Made by a program: the position numbers and the translations under genes
The notes under the pieces: generated by a model
Told to the model about the DNA's origin: nothing
Database searches by the model: none
The model's input: only the letters and a program-made list of their open reading frames with translations
Shown: positions 46,571 to 55,221 of the stretch, piece after piece
Layout of the letters: every line of letters starts with the position of its first letter
Position numbering within the stretch: the first letter of the stretch is position 1
Source: a virus
Strand: one strand, 5' to 3'
Length of the DNA: 59,894 nucleotides
IMG/VR virus record: IMGVR_UViG_3300030101_004594
Coordinates: 1 to 59,894 of that record

Positions 46571-47245
46571 TTAAATTGAATAATACTCTCTGATACTAGT
46601 GTTTACATCAACAAGATCGTTATCGATATTGTCTTCTTTAAACATTTCGAGAGGTGTTTTACATGTGTCGGAACCTGATGAGATAGTTCTGAATACATGA
46701 CGATTAGGTTTGCCAGGAGCTTTTATAATCTCTGTATATAAAACTATTGTGCTAAAAGACTCAGGAACAAATCTTTCTAACATTTTACCTTGGACTCCAA
46801 TACGTTCAGATGCAAATCCAGAATCATCGTAATGTGTTTCAGGATGTGCCATAAGATATACTATAATATCATCACGCATAGAATCGTTAATAAAATTAAT
46901 TAGGTCATATTGACTAGCTGCCATTTTTGACCATTTATCAAATCCTTTTTCAGATCTGAATTTTTGACTCATAACTGTATCAGTCATAATTCTTGACCAA
47001 GTATCGATTACAACAGTCTTGACGTTTTCTAATTTATTTACTTTTTGTAAAGTATTTAGCACTATTGCTACATCAGATGTTTTACGATAATTGCGTTTAT
47101 CCTCGTTATACTTTTTACTAAACTGCTTAAATGGTAACGCCTTTTGATCGGTGTTTATTATTACAGTTTCGTCGGGGTTAAGGTTTCTTAACGAGGTAGA
47201 TTTCCCCATACCTGATTTACCAACCAGGAACACTAATTGTGCCAT
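46571..47245 (-). CDS. Sak4-like RecA-fold ATPase (recombination)
   Basis: A 224-aa protein. Walker A is GKSGMGKS (9-16), followed by NPDETVIINTDQKALPFK. Walker B is VKTVVIDTWSR (Asp82 region), and VYLMAHPETHYDD follows. This matches the single-domain phage ATPases of the Sak4/AAA_24 group, which help single-strand annealing or DNA-end processing together with an ssDNA-binding protein. The latter may be encoded two genes downstream. A 150-base gap with no gene precedes it (47246-47395), probably holding its promoter. Confidence 0.78.
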   Translation of the reverse strand: MAQLVFLVGKSGMGKSTSLRNLNPDETVIINTDQKALPFKQFSKKYNEDKRNYRKTSDVAIVLNTLQKVNKLENVKTVVIDTWSRIMTDTVMSQKFRSEKGFDKWSKMAASQYDLINFINDSMRDDIIVYLMAHPETHYDDSGFASERIGVQGKMLERFVPESFSTIVLYTEIIKAPGKPNRHVFRTISSGSDTCKTPLEMFKEDNIDNDLVDVNTSIREYYSI

Positions 47246-47395
47246 AAAATTACTATTTTTGATTAATTACTACTATATAAATATAATCATTTTCCCCTGT
47301 ATTTACAAGGGTTTCAGCTGTTAAATTTGTTTTATTTTCTCATTATTTTGTTTTTATATTTGTTCTACAATTCGCTTCTTAACAAGCGCTTTTTA
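47246..47395. other. Gene-free gap before the Sak4-like gene
   Basis: An AT-rich gap of 150 bases. It holds a stem CCCTTGT/ACAGGGG (47293-47310, one G-T pair) and a small CGCTT/AAGCG stem (47373-47388). Neither is followed by a T run on the - strand, so they are not convincing terminators. The Sak4-like gene most likely has a promoter here, but no consensus can be shown. Confidence 0.45.
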
Positions 47396-47851
47396 CTAAT
47401 TTTTATCGTACACAGTAATTAATAACTGTTCTTGAAAATGCAGTATTTGTTCTACTGTTTTCCACATACCATCTCCTATATTTTGTTTACAAAAAGCTAC
47501 TTCTACATAATAACCATTATTTAAACCTTCCATAGATAACTTTTTAAGACAAGATTTTAAAGCAGAATATTCAAATTTATTATATGAAAGAGATGTATAA
47601 AAGTTTAGTACGCTAGCAGATTGTGCTATACTAGCAACAGAATAATCTCCTAGTTTATATAAAGCTGGTAAAGGAAATGCTTTATGAACTTGTTCTATAG
47701 TTTCAAACTTTTCATATAATTTTTTAGATAATTTAGGTTTTTCTGCATCTTCAGGCTCTTTTGTACAATTAATATTATTAATTAATAAAGGTATTTTGCC
47801 TTCTTCAAAAGCTTCACTAATACTTCCTTTTTCTTTTTTTACAATTGGCAT
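47396..47851 (-). CDS. Unknown protein (151 aa)
   Basis: It starts MPIVKKEKGSISEAFEE and ends with TAG. A globular C-terminal part (FTSLSYNKFEYSALKSCLKK, then a helical segment) contains two Cys that do not form a zinc pattern. It lies one base from the DnaB-type helicase stop and is the last gene before the 150-base gap. A helicase accessory role is possible by position; the sequence shows no family. Confidence 0.65.
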   Translation of the reverse strand: MPIVKKEKGSISEAFEEGKIPLLINNINCTKEPEDAEKPKLSKKLYEKFETIEQVHKAFPLPALYKLGDYSVASIAQSASVLNFYTSLSYNKFEYSALKSCLKKLSMEGLNNGYYVEVAFCKQNIGDGMWKTVEQILHFQEQLLITVYDKN

Positions 47852-47852
47852 T

Positions 47853-48932
47853 TTATTTTGATTTTAAACTTGAATAATAATCATGGATCCTTTGTAATTC
47901 TTTAGGTTTTCCTATGATTTCATTTGCTTTGGGTAATTGATAATAACCGCCTATTTCACCCACAAATAGAAAGCTTGCTAATAAATTTACTTCGCCATCA
48001 CGATTTTTACAGATTTTAGTTAATCTATATCTATTCTTATATTTTGTAATATCAAAACCTAGGCATTTGTCTACACCATAATAAAATGGACTAGCTAAAC
48101 CTATTACAGTATTAGCGTCTTCTGACATATTACCACTATTTTTGATATCACTTAACATAGGCATCCAATTATCTTTTTCTCTACGGTCCATAGCTTCTGA
48201 ACTACGATTAATTTGAGATATAACAACAGGACTAAAATTGAACATATTTCTAAAGAATACTAAAGTTCTAGATACTTTATCCATAGCTTCTTTTAGATTA
48301 GCGTAGTTGTTGTAGTTTATAAGACCTATATGATCTATTACAACAAGAGTAATTAGTTTAGGATTATTAGGAATATAATTTATAATAATTCCATCTTTAT
48401 TTCTAATAACTTGACCACGTTTTTCTGCGTAACCCATCAAATCTTTATATAAGAATTCTGGACTAAGAGAAGTACGATAATGTAGAAACTTATTTTGTAT
48501 CTCTTCCATCTTTTCTTCATATTGAGGAATAAGTCTTGCTACTTCAGGACGTATTTCTGAAGAACCTAATGATCTTATCTCATTAAGACTAGTTAATACA
48601 CCGTGTTCTCGCCACATAAGACCAGCAATATGCTTTGCTATCTGATATGCAGGCGGTATTTCTAGAGAATAATATATAATCTCTAAATCATGAATATATC
48701 CAGGATTAGACTGTAAAAAATCTATAGCGCCATAAACATAAGTTGAATTGACAAATGCGGTTTTACCGACACTTGTACCTGCGAAAATTAAATCATAACG
48801 ACCTGGTTGTATATTTTTTATATGATCACTTAACGTTGTAAAACCTTGAAAAGGTATACCTGTATTTAATCCTTGTTTGCCACGTTCTATGTCTTGTTTT
48901 AATTTATCCCAATGCTTGATTTTTGCTGTCAT
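47853..48932 (-). CDS. DnaB-type replicative helicase (SF4)
   Basis: The start MTAKIKHWDKLKQDIERG at 48932 is preferred to an ATG 135 bases upstream: the longer form would run through the end of the preceding gene and add unrelated hydrophobic residues. The protein is 359 aa with Walker A AGTSVGKT (51-58), a Walker B TLVVIDHIGLI and the RecA-fold signature QINRSSEAMDRREKDN followed by LSDIKNSGNMSEDAN. The N-terminal primase-binding domain of bacterial DnaB is absent, as in many phage SF4 helicases. It unwinds the fork ahead of the family A polymerase and works with the primase. Confidence 0.85.
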   Translation of the reverse strand: MTAKIKHWDKLKQDIERGKQGLNTGIPFQGFTTLSDHIKNIQPGRYDLIFAGTSVGKTAFVNSTYVYGAIDFLQSNPGYIHDLEIIYYSLEIPPAYQIAKHIAGLMWREHGVLTSLNEIRSLGSSEIRPEVARLIPQYEEKMEEIQNKFLHYRTSLSPEFLYKDLMGYAEKRGQVIRNKDGIIINYIPNNPKLITLVVIDHIGLINYNNYANLKEAMDKVSRTLVFFRNMFNFSPVVISQINRSSEAMDRREKDNWMPMLSDIKNSGNMSEDANTVIGLASPFYYGVDKCLGFDITKYKNRYRLTKICKNRDGEVNLLASFLFVGEIGGYYQLPKANEIIGKPKELQRIHDYYSSLKSK

Positions 48933-48939
48933 ATAGTTT

Positions 48940-49500
48940 TTAAATTTGATCGGAGTTCCAATCTTGTTCCTCCACTCCTTCTTTTTGTATAAATACTGTC
49001 CATTGTTCCCACATACAATTATTAAGGACAGTTTCCATGTTAGGTAAATATTGAAGCTTGTTAGCACGTTTTTGTGTACTTACAAAGGCTTCAGTTGCTT
49101 TAATAGCTAATTCATGTTGAGCTATTTTTTTAACTCTAGCAAGATATTTCTTTTCATGTTTTTTAGCTACTTGTGCTATATCACCAGATGCACGTAATAC
49201 TCTAGTACCAACTCTTACAGGATAACATTGATAGAATTCCCAAAAATTAATTCTATCTCCACGTATACCAAATAATTTTTCTATTTTATCGTTACTAATA
49301 AGTGTATCCATAAACATTCCTCCTTTAGATAATATATAAGGAGTACTTTCTAATGAATTTCTTAATTCTATAGCAAGATCTTTTTTGAAAATTTTTTCAA
49401 TGTTATCGTAATCTTTATTATACAGAAGCTGTAGGAGAACTAGTTGATTTGGAGTCAAGGATGACTGCTGGAGTATCTCCAGAGATAGCTGTATTTTCAT
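48940..49500 (-). CDS. Unknown protein, possible winged-helix replication factor (186 aa)
   Basis: It starts MKIQLSLEILQQSSLTPNQL. The opening SLTPNQLVLLQLLYNKDYDNI resembles the first helices of winged-helix DNA-binding proteins, and the rest is basic and helical. It overlaps the SF2 helicase gene upstream by 83 bases in another frame and is followed by the DnaB-type helicase 8 bases later. A helicase loader or origin-binding role is an attractive guess, but no motif proves it. Confidence 0.6.
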   Translation of the reverse strand: MKIQLSLEILQQSSLTPNQLVLLQLLYNKDYDNIEKIFKKDLAIELRNSLESTPYILSKGGMFMDTLISNDKIEKLFGIRGDRINFWEFYQCYPVRVGTRVLRASGDIAQVAKKHEKKYLARVKKIAQHELAIKATEAFVSTQKRANKLQYLPNMETVLNNCMWEQWTVFIQKEGVEEQDWNSDQI

Positions 49501-50668
49501 AATTAAGTTGATTTAAAAAGTCTTCTAAGGTACAAAAAATTACTCGATTTTTATCGATTCCATCCAACCTTTTCTTAGTCCAAACAGCATCTTGAGTGTC
49601 GGGAGTATAAAGGTTTACAATCACTGCTTGCTTGCCTTTTTGCATACGCACAACTCTACCTAATTGCTGTATAAACGTCCTTTTAGTAGAGTTTGAGCCA
49701 GCAATGATAGCTATAGAGCAATCAGGTACATTAAAGCCCTCATTTAGTGCTTGTACACTGCTAAGATATCGCACTTTTGTGCGTTTGTCTTTGAACCTGG
49801 CTACTATGTCTTTCTGTTGTTTCTTTGTTATTTTGCTGTGGAAGCTCATACAAATATCACCAAGCTTATCTTGTAACAATTCTGCAAATTCTACAGTGCC
49901 GCTAAATATAAGGCCGTTTACTTTACCAAGTGCCTCTATAATGTCATAAGTTGCTTCAACTTTGTTAGAATTATTTAAACATATAGTTTTACGTTTTCTC
50001 ATAGCAGCATAATACATTGCTGCTTTTCCTTTTTGCTCATTAGAACCACTCTTTAAATATTTTTGAGCGTTTCTAAATGCATCTCCACCAAATCCTAACG
50101 TAGCTGCAAAATGTTTAAAACTATTATTTGCTTTTGTATAAGCCATTTGTTCGTCATCTGTCAAAGGCACGGCAACATTATACACAGTATAAGGACTAAT
50201 CCATCCATTATCTAGACAATCATCTACAGTTACTTGATCAATAACTTCTAAATAATCTAATATAATATCATGGAGGCCATCTTCACGTTCTAACGTTGCT
50301 GTTAGGCCCATCACATAGTCACAATCTGCTACTTCAAATATTCTTTTGAAACTATCTGCAGCATATCTGTGGCATTCGTCGAGCACTAACATATCATAGT
50401 CACGAGGTTGCTTTATTGCCGTATTAATTACTAACACATCAGCAAACTTTATTTTATGTTTAGCCAATTCAGCTTCCCACTGTGCTTTTAATGTAATAGT
50501 AGGCACAACTACTAAACAAGATTCTATACCTGCTTTTGTAACCATACCTTGTATTGCCATTATAGCAGTATAAGTTTTACCGAAGCCTGTAGCAGCTTGG
50601 AATATACCTCTAAAGTTATTCGCTCGCCATTTTTTTAGTACTTCAATCTGTCTCTCTGTTCTTGTCAT
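49418..50668 (-). CDS. SF2 DEAD/DEAH-type helicase
   Basis: A 416-aa protein starting MTRTERQIEVLKKWRANN. Motif I ATGFGKT (26-32), motif II DECH (97-100), motif III GLTATLERED (121-130) and motif VI QLGRVVRMQKGK are all present in order. It belongs to the RecG/UvsW/DEXH-like branch of phage SF2 helicases that remodel forks or recombination structures. Its first 26 bases overlap the end of the Mom-like gene. Its last 83 bases overlap the start of the next gene, so the C-terminal tail (ending SKSTSSPTASV) is also coding DNA for another protein. Confidence 0.88.
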   Translation of the reverse strand: MTRTERQIEVLKKWRANNFRGIFQAATGFGKTYTAIMAIQGMVTKAGIESCLVVVPTITLKAQWEAELAKHKIKFADVLVINTAIKQPRDYDMLVLDECHRYAADSFKRIFEVADCDYVMGLTATLEREDGLHDIILDYLEVIDQVTVDDCLDNGWISPYTVYNVAVPLTDDEQMAYTKANNSFKHFAATLGFGGDAFRNAQKYLKSGSNEQKGKAAMYYAAMRKRKTICLNNSNKVEATYDIIEALGKVNGLIFSGTVEFAELLQDKLGDICMSFHSKITKKQQKDIVARFKDKRTKVRYLSSVQALNEGFNVPDCSIAIIAGSNSTKRTFIQQLGRVVRMQKGKQAVIVNLYTPDTQDAVWTKKRLDGIDKNRVIFCTLEDFLNQLNYENTAISGDTPAVILDSKSTSSPTASV

Positions 50669-51314
50669 TTTTTACTATTTTGCCATCTTTTGAAAAGATG
50701 AGGTTATCTGTAGGTCTAGAATTAATTACTATACCTTTTCTATTTGTTCTACGATAAATAAATCTATGTTTAGAAAAACTACCCATATATTGATAGCCCA
50801 TATCTATCATATCTTTTCTAGAATAATTATTCTTACCACTTTTTCTAGACACACCACGACCTGTTACAGGATCTATGTATGAAGGATTTTTACCTGTCAT
50901 ACCGTTATAATTCCAATTACTAGCTCTATATAAACCACCATCATGATTTTGCGCAGTATCAGCATATGTAAGTAACATATTGTATCTTTTATCTAGTCCT
51001 TTAATACTTTGACTAATAAGAAAAGAACCTGAATTTTCAGGTCTATCATCTACTAAACAAAATCTACTTAATGATAACACAGCTCTATGGTCATTGCCTA
51101 CTGATTTAGCAGCTCCTGCTGTAGGAACATTCCATACAGATACTCCATGTAAAGTATTAGGATCTCCTTTATAATATAATCCAAAGATATTTGTACAAAC
51201 ATTACCCATACCTGCATGGTAATGGTATTTTTCTACAAAATCTCTAGTAATTATTTTATCTGTGCCTTTAGTATCTAAAGGTCTTACTTCCCATTGATTT
51301 TTAATTATCTTCAT
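50643..51314 (-). CDS. Mom-like DNA modification protein (GNAT-like fold)
   Basis: A 223-aa protein whose central block YADTAQNHDGGLYRASNWN (117-135) and upstream LSRFCLVDD fit the Mu Mom family. Mom changes adenines to a carbamoylmethyl form that resists host restriction enzymes. The fold is acetyltransferase-like. The C-terminal extension (FIYRRTNRKGIVINSRP) is basic. It ends with TGA inside the helicase start, which shows that TGA is a stop here. Its closeness to the polymerase suggests that DNA is modified soon after synthesis. The chemistry is inferred from family resemblance. Confidence 0.72.
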   Translation of the reverse strand: MKIIKNQWEVRPLDTKGTDKIITRDFVEKYHYHAGMGNVCTNIFGLYYKGDPNTLHGVSVWNVPTAGAAKSVGNDHRAVLSLSRFCLVDDRPENSGSFLISQSIKGLDKRYNMLLTYADTAQNHDGGLYRASNWNYNGMTGKNPSYIDPVTGRGVSRKSGKNNYSRKDMIDMGYQYMGSFSKHRFIYRRTNRKGIVINSRPTDNLIFSKDGKIVKNDKNRETD

Positions 51315-51324
51315 TTAATTGTTT

Positions 51325-53334
51325 TTAATGTTGCCAATACTTTGTTATTTCAGGTTCGGCTTTTAATTTTACTGTTTTACAGAACACATCACCTGCACGT
51401 TCCATACATTCTCTGAGCACACTAGCTATTTCATTACTTATTTCTTCTTTACATTCTACAATCCATTCGTCATGAACGACATTAGCCATTTTAACGTTAA
51501 ACAATAGATTATTTTCTTGTAAATATCTAAAGAAATATATACCTGCAAGCTTAGTAATATCTGCAGAAGAACCTTGTATAGGATAATTAAGCGACATTCT
51601 TTCAATATCACCTTTCTTTATAAAATATTGACGTACTTTAGGTTTATAATACTCTTTAAATTTATTAGTATTCTTATTTTTATGTTCTCTGTAATCTGGC
51701 CAGAAATCAGGATCCTCATTAATCTCAGCTGTTAATCTTTGAAAGTCTTCAAAGAATGGTATAAAACATTTACGGCCACTTACATTATTAAATTGTATGT
51801 AACCTAGTTTTATAGCCTTATCTTTTTCTGTCTTAAAATAATCAGCTAGACCAGGAAATGCTTTAAAATATGCTTTATACACTTCTTCGCCTTTAGTCAT
51901 AGATATATTAAGATTTTGAGATATAGTTATACCTGTACCGCCATAGTTAATTGCAAAACCTGCACCTTTAGCTATTTGTCTTTTCTGTTTATGATCGCTT
52001 TTAATATCACTAAGACTGAGCTCTGCTAGTTCAGGAAATATCTTAGATGCTACAAATGAATGCATGTCGCCAAGACCTTTCTTATAAAATTCTAACAAGT
52101 CAGCATCTTTAGATCTATTAGCTAATACTATTTGTTCTTGACCACTGTAGTCACTAACAATTAACATATTACCTTCTTCTGCTTGAAAACAATGTCTTGT
52201 TCTTGTATCAGAAGGTATATTTTGCATGTTAGGCATTTGTGGTATATTATATTTTTTCTTAGCTTTTTGACCAGAAGACAGTCGACCTGTATTCATAATC
52301 TGTGTAAAATTAGAATGTATTCTACCTGTTTTAGGGTTTATATAATCAAACCAGTTTTCACCGTAAGTACTTACTACTTTTTGTCTCTCAGTATATTCTA
52401 TATAAGTCTTAATAATAGGATGCTTATCTTTTTGACTAGCAAGTATTTTCTTATCTACAGAATCTTTCATCAAACCTGACTTTTTATCTTTAGTCTTAGT
52501 ATCTACACCAAGAGATTGCATAAAAGGTATAACTTGTTGAGACGAAGACCAGTTAATTTTACATTTAACTCCTTCAGAAAACATATCTAATTGAGTATCT
52601 ATAAAATCTCTATAAGTTTCAGCATTTTCTAAAATAAACATATTAAGTTTTCTAGTCACAGCTGCAAGATCTTCTAAATCTTTATCACATTTCTTTTGCC
52701 AATCTGCAGGATTCATATAAAAACCACAGTATTCTACATATGCCAATACTTTTACAAACTCGTTGTCTAGACTTGCTGTTCTCTTCAGACCTTTTTCTTC
52801 TAGTGCTACTATTTGCTTGCGTCTTATCTCGTGAAGGTATTTCACGTCGTCAGCTGCATATTTTATTACTCTAGCACTCAAGCCTTCTTTGTGTATATGG
52901 CCTCTTACAGTTTTATCGAGCTCTATCTTACAATATTTATAAGTCACAGCATCAAGAGATTTTCTAACACTGTCTATACCCGTGTGTAAAACTCTCTCCA
53001 TAAGAAAACTATCATATACTTTGATAGGCATTATTCCTTGATAGTATAAAAATCTCAAGTCAAACTTAGCATTATGCATTATAAGTTCTTTCTTCTCAAG
53101 TATCTCTTTATACTCACTAGGATCTACTGTGGTGCAATCAATAACATATTGTTTATTGTTGTCGCCAAGTTGCATAGATAATAATTGACAGTTATATGGA
53201 TCCATGCCCATAGTTTCTGTGTCAAAGCCAATTATATCTAGTGTGTTTAAATATTCTAGCGATTCTTCAATAGATGCTAGAGAATAACCAACAGAGTTAA
53301 ACATGCTCTGTTGGTTAGTTACTAAATAAATCAT
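51325..53334 (-). CDS. Family A DNA polymerase with 3'-5' exonuclease
   Basis: A 669-aa protein. Exonuclease motifs: FDTE (Asp38, Glu40), HNAKFD (Asn88, Asp92) and YAADD (Tyr159, Asp163). Polymerase motifs: motif A VSDYSGQE (Asp395), O-helix RQIAKGAGFAINYGG (Arg452, Lys456, Phe460, Tyr464) and motif C VVHDEW (His621, Asp622, Glu623). All catalytic residues are kept, so both proofreading and synthesis should work. The O-helix has Phe/Tyr positions as in T7-like and PolI enzymes. There is no 5'-3' exonuclease domain. This is the main replicative polymerase. Confidence 0.95.
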   Translation of the reverse strand: MIYLVTNQQSMFNSVGYSLASIEESLEYLNTLDIIGFDTETMGMDPYNCQLLSMQLGDNNKQYVIDCTTVDPSEYKEILEKKELIMHNAKFDLRFLYYQGIMPIKVYDSFLMERVLHTGIDSVRKSLDAVTYKYCKIELDKTVRGHIHKEGLSARVIKYAADDVKYLHEIRRKQIVALEEKGLKRTASLDNEFVKVLAYVEYCGFYMNPADWQKKCDKDLEDLAAVTRKLNMFILENAETYRDFIDTQLDMFSEGVKCKINWSSSQQVIPFMQSLGVDTKTKDKKSGLMKDSVDKKILASQKDKHPIIKTYIEYTERQKVVSTYGENWFDYINPKTGRIHSNFTQIMNTGRLSSGQKAKKKYNIPQMPNMQNIPSDTRTRHCFQAEEGNMLIVSDYSGQEQIVLANRSKDADLLEFYKKGLGDMHSFVASKIFPELAELSLSDIKSDHKQKRQIAKGAGFAINYGGTGITISQNLNISMTKGEEVYKAYFKAFPGLADYFKTEKDKAIKLGYIQFNNVSGRKCFIPFFEDFQRLTAEINEDPDFWPDYREHKNKNTNKFKEYYKPKVRQYFIKKGDIERMSLNYPIQGSSADITKLAGIYFFRYLQENNLLFNVKMANVVHDEWIVECKEEISNEIASVLRECMERAGDVFCKTVKLKAEPEITKYWQH

Positions 53335-53370
53335 AAATTTTAAGGTTAACTTAATTCAGACAATAATTGT

Positions 53371-53553
53371 CTATTTATTTTTAATTATTACTCCTATAAT
53401 AAAAGAGAATGGCCCTAGTAATCCCATCATAGGTATACTTTTTACTTCATGTGTACGCCATTTTCTAGAATATTTTCTATTACGCTTATTCATCCAGTAC
53501 ATATACCCATACATACCTATATATAACCACGCTATTATTAATATTTTTTCCAT
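53371..53553 (-). CDS. Small membrane protein (60 aa)
   Basis: The start MEKILIIAWLYIG at 53553 is preferred because the ATG at 53574 lies inside the previous gene. Two hydrophobic segments are seen: IAWLYIGMYGYMYW near the start and MMGLLGPFSFIIGVII near the end, with a basic loop between them (NKRNRKYSRKWR). It is likely an inner-membrane protein, perhaps for host takeover or superinfection exclusion, but no family is recognised. Confidence 0.6.
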   Translation of the reverse strand: MEKILIIAWLYIGMYGYMYWMNKRNRKYSRKWRTHEVKSIPMMGLLGPFSFIIGVIIKNK

Positions 53554-53563
53554 AATTTTAGTT

Positions 53564-53797
53564 TTATTGTTCAATTGGTAAATCCATTACGACTTTTTGT
53601 ATATGAGATTCGGGCAACTTATATTTTTTCATAAGTTCTATCATCCTACTATTACTCATTTTAGTCAATAAACTAGATTCATCAATTATAAATTCTTCTA
53701 CTTCATCTTCAGGATTTATTTTAAATAGTTGAAAATAATATCCTTCTACATGATCAAACCCATATGCTACTGCTAAATCTTCTACATGTCTACTCAT
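53564..53797 (-). CDS. Small unknown protein (77 aa)
   Basis: It starts MSRHVEDLAVAYGFDHVEGY behind the A-rich leader AAAACAAAG shared by nearby genes. The protein is acidic and mixed alpha/beta with no motif or membrane segment. It is one of a string of small early genes on the - strand upstream of the DNA polymerase. Genes with this location and size in phages often encode host-takeover or anti-defence factors, which is only a possibility here. Confidence 0.6.
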   Translation of the reverse strand: MSRHVEDLAVAYGFDHVEGYYFQLFKINPEDEVEEFIIDESSLLTKMSNSRMIELMKKYKLPESHIQKVVMDLPIEQ

Positions 53798-53804
53798 CTT
53801 TGTT

Positions 53805-53969
53805 TTACTTTTTAAAAAATTGACTTACTTCATCTAAAACATTTAAAATGTCTTCTTTTTCATACTCGTCTTCAACCATACCAAAAGTCTCTGTTAAGTT
53901 TTGAGTGCCTCTTTGAATAATATCAATGAGATGTTCAACTAAAATTTTTTTATGTTTTTCTTTATTCAT
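53805..53969 (-). CDS. Small acidic helical protein (54 aa)
   Basis: A short frame coding MNKEKHKKILVEHLIDIIQR and ending DEVSQFFKK, behind the leader AAAACAAAG. It is predicted to be helical: a basic N-terminus, then an acidic second half. It fits the gap between two other small genes on the same strand with 7 and 13 bases to spare, which is the main reason to accept it. Confidence 0.6.
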   Translation of the reverse strand: MNKEKHKKILVEHLIDIIQRGTQNLTETFGMVEDEYEKEDILNVLDEVSQFFKK

Positions 53970-53982
53970 CTTTGTTTTGTTT

Positions 53983-54153
53983 TTAATTATTTTCTACTTT
54001 TTCAAATACTTCTTCTATTTCATCACCGTCCATCATAGAAACACTAAATCTTGGAAAATATTTCTGGGTTAATTGTTGCTTCTGATCATATGGTAAATTA
54101 TCCCACCATGGCATAATAATATTCTCAAATTGCTCGTCTGTGTATTTACTCAT
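53983..54153 (-). CDS. Small acidic protein (56 aa)
   Basis: A short frame coding MSKYTDEQFENIIMPWWDNL and ending EIEEVFEKVENN. It uses the same A-rich leader (AAAATAAAG) as its neighbours and fills the space between two accepted small genes. Its length and acidity are like other small early phage proteins. A Trp-Trp pair near residue 16 may face a partner protein. No family is recognised. Confidence 0.6.
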   Translation of the reverse strand: MSKYTDEQFENIIMPWWDNLPYDQKQQLTQKYFPRFSVSMMDGDEIEEVFEKVENN

Positions 54154-54160
54154 CTTTATT

Positions 54161-54367
54161 TTAAATTAAATTATAAAACACTACACCCCATAATAGGATG
54201 CTGAAAACCATCATTAAATTAGCTTTTAATATATCTGCTTTTGTAAATTCTTTTTTACAATTTTGGGGTGCAATCTTATACACCATCCATGTCATCAATC
54301 TTCTAAAAAAGTAAACACTTGTAGCAAGTGCCCACATAAAAATTGTTGTTAATAATCCTTCATTCAT
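54161..54367 (-). CDS. Small membrane protein with two membrane segments (68 aa)
   Basis: It starts MNEGLLTTIFMWALATSVYF. The hydrophobic stretches TTIFMWALATSVYFF and LMMVFSILLWGVVFYNLI flank a basic loop (RRLMTWMVYK ... NCKKEFTK). It probably sits in the inner membrane with a hairpin topology. The start overlaps the previous gene's stop by 8 bases. Possible roles are superinfection exclusion or a holin-like function, though its early-gene position argues against the latter. Confidence 0.65.
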   Translation of the reverse strand: MNEGLLTTIFMWALATSVYFFRRLMTWMVYKIAPQNCKKEFTKADILKANLMMVFSILLWGVVFYNLI

Positions 54368-54569
54368 CTTTTTTTCTTTTTAAATGTTTAACCGTATGTT
54401 CTTTACAAGAAGTAAATGTTGTCACTGTAACATTATAAAATAATGTAAGTCTTTCTATACTTTTTAGACCTTGTTTTTTATAATGTTCATCAGTAGTATA
54501 AACTTTACGTTTTTCTAACAAATTAGTATCAACACATCTTGCTTCTACAATTCTAAATATCCTACTCAT
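54360..54569 (-). CDS. Small basic protein (69 aa)
   Basis: It starts MSRIFRIVEARCVDTNLLEK and ends HLKRKKDE. It looks like a small alpha/beta domain with three strands and a basic tail; the two Cys are far apart, so no zinc site is seen. It ends in TGA within an overlap with the next small gene (8 bases), indicating coupled translation. No family is recognised. Confidence 0.65.
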   Translation of the reverse strand: MSRIFRIVEARCVDTNLLEKRKVYTTDEHYKKQGLKSIERLTLFYNVTVTTFTSCKEHTVKHLKRKKDE

Positions 54570-54771
54570 TTTCTTTGTTTTTTATTTTTTTGAGTATTTC
54601 TTTTGAATCAAATATACTTTTCTTTGTGATTTTGTTTTTGTTTTCTATTATATGTATTATCTCACTCATAATTTCATCCAAATCAATATCTTCTTTAGTA
54701 TATCTTATTTCATTTAACAGACGATAGATTAAAATTTCTTCTGTACCTCTTGCTTTTTTAATCTCACTCAT
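54562..54771 (-). CDS. Small charged helical protein (69 aa)
   Basis: It starts MSEIKKARGTEEILIYRLLN and ends KKIKNKENE. It is helical with alternating basic and acidic residues and no motif. Both ends overlap neighbouring small genes (4 and 8 bases), so it is part of a coupled array. Function unknown. Confidence 0.65.
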   Translation of the reverse strand: MSEIKKARGTEEILIYRLLNEIRYTKEDIDLDEIMSEIIHIIENKNKITKKSIFDSKEILKKIKNKENE

Positions 54772-54956
54772 ATTTCTTCCATATTATCAAAGTCTCTGAC
54801 AACTTCTACAGATACTTTGTATTTTTTCATTGTTTTCCAATCGATCCAAATTTCATGTTCACTATCTTTACCTGGTTCGTGAAACTCTAATCTATCTTTA
54901 AGAGCTTGTTCTTGTTGTTTTCTATATTCTTCAAACGTTGGTCCGTCTATTGTCAT
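54768..54956 (-). CDS. Small acidic protein (62 aa)
   Basis: It starts MTIDGPTFEEYRKQQEQALK. The N-terminal half is a charged helix, the rest a short beta section (EIWIDWKTMKKYKVSVEVV). The stop overlaps the next start by 4 bases. No family is recognised. Confidence 0.6.
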   Translation of the reverse strand: MTIDGPTFEEYRKQQEQALKDRLEFHEPGKDSEHEIWIDWKTMKKYKVSVEVVRDFDNMEEI

Positions 54957-55003
54957 TTTTTCTAGTTTTAAATTGTTATTAATTGCCTATTTCGTTATTT
55001 ACT

Positions 55004-55219
55004 CTAAAAGGCTTCTTCTTCTTTCTTATTTTCTCTCGCATCAATGCTGATGTCAAACTTTTTTTCTTTAATTTCTTTATCAAGTTTCTGTACATATTCT
55101 GTCCAATTAAATATTTGCCATTTATGCATTCTATTTGCATCTTCTATTGTGAGTTCTGTTGGTATTTTACCATCATTTGCATTACATATGTCTATGTATA
55201 AATTTTTCATGTGTCCCAT
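55004..55219 (-). CDS. Small acidic protein (71 aa)
   Basis: It starts MGHMKNLYIDICNANDGKIP; MKNLYID three codons later is an equal choice. It is mixed at first and helical after residue 35, ending in an acidic tail (ENKKEEEAF). The gene follows the HTH-like gene by 2 bases. No function can be assigned. Confidence 0.58.
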   Translation of the reverse strand: MGHMKNLYIDICNANDGKIPTELTIEDANRMHKWQIFNWTEYVQKLDKEIKEKKFDISIDARENKKEEEAF

Positions 55220-55221
55220 AA

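Noticed and set aside
47293-47310. Hairpin CCCTTGT/ACAGGGG as terminator
   Set aside because: No T run follows on the - strand; on the + strand only TTT follows and no + strand gene is near.
48933-49067. Longer start for the DnaB-type helicase
   Set aside because: The 45 extra residues overlap the end of the preceding gene in another frame and are hydrophobic and unlike a helicase N-terminus.
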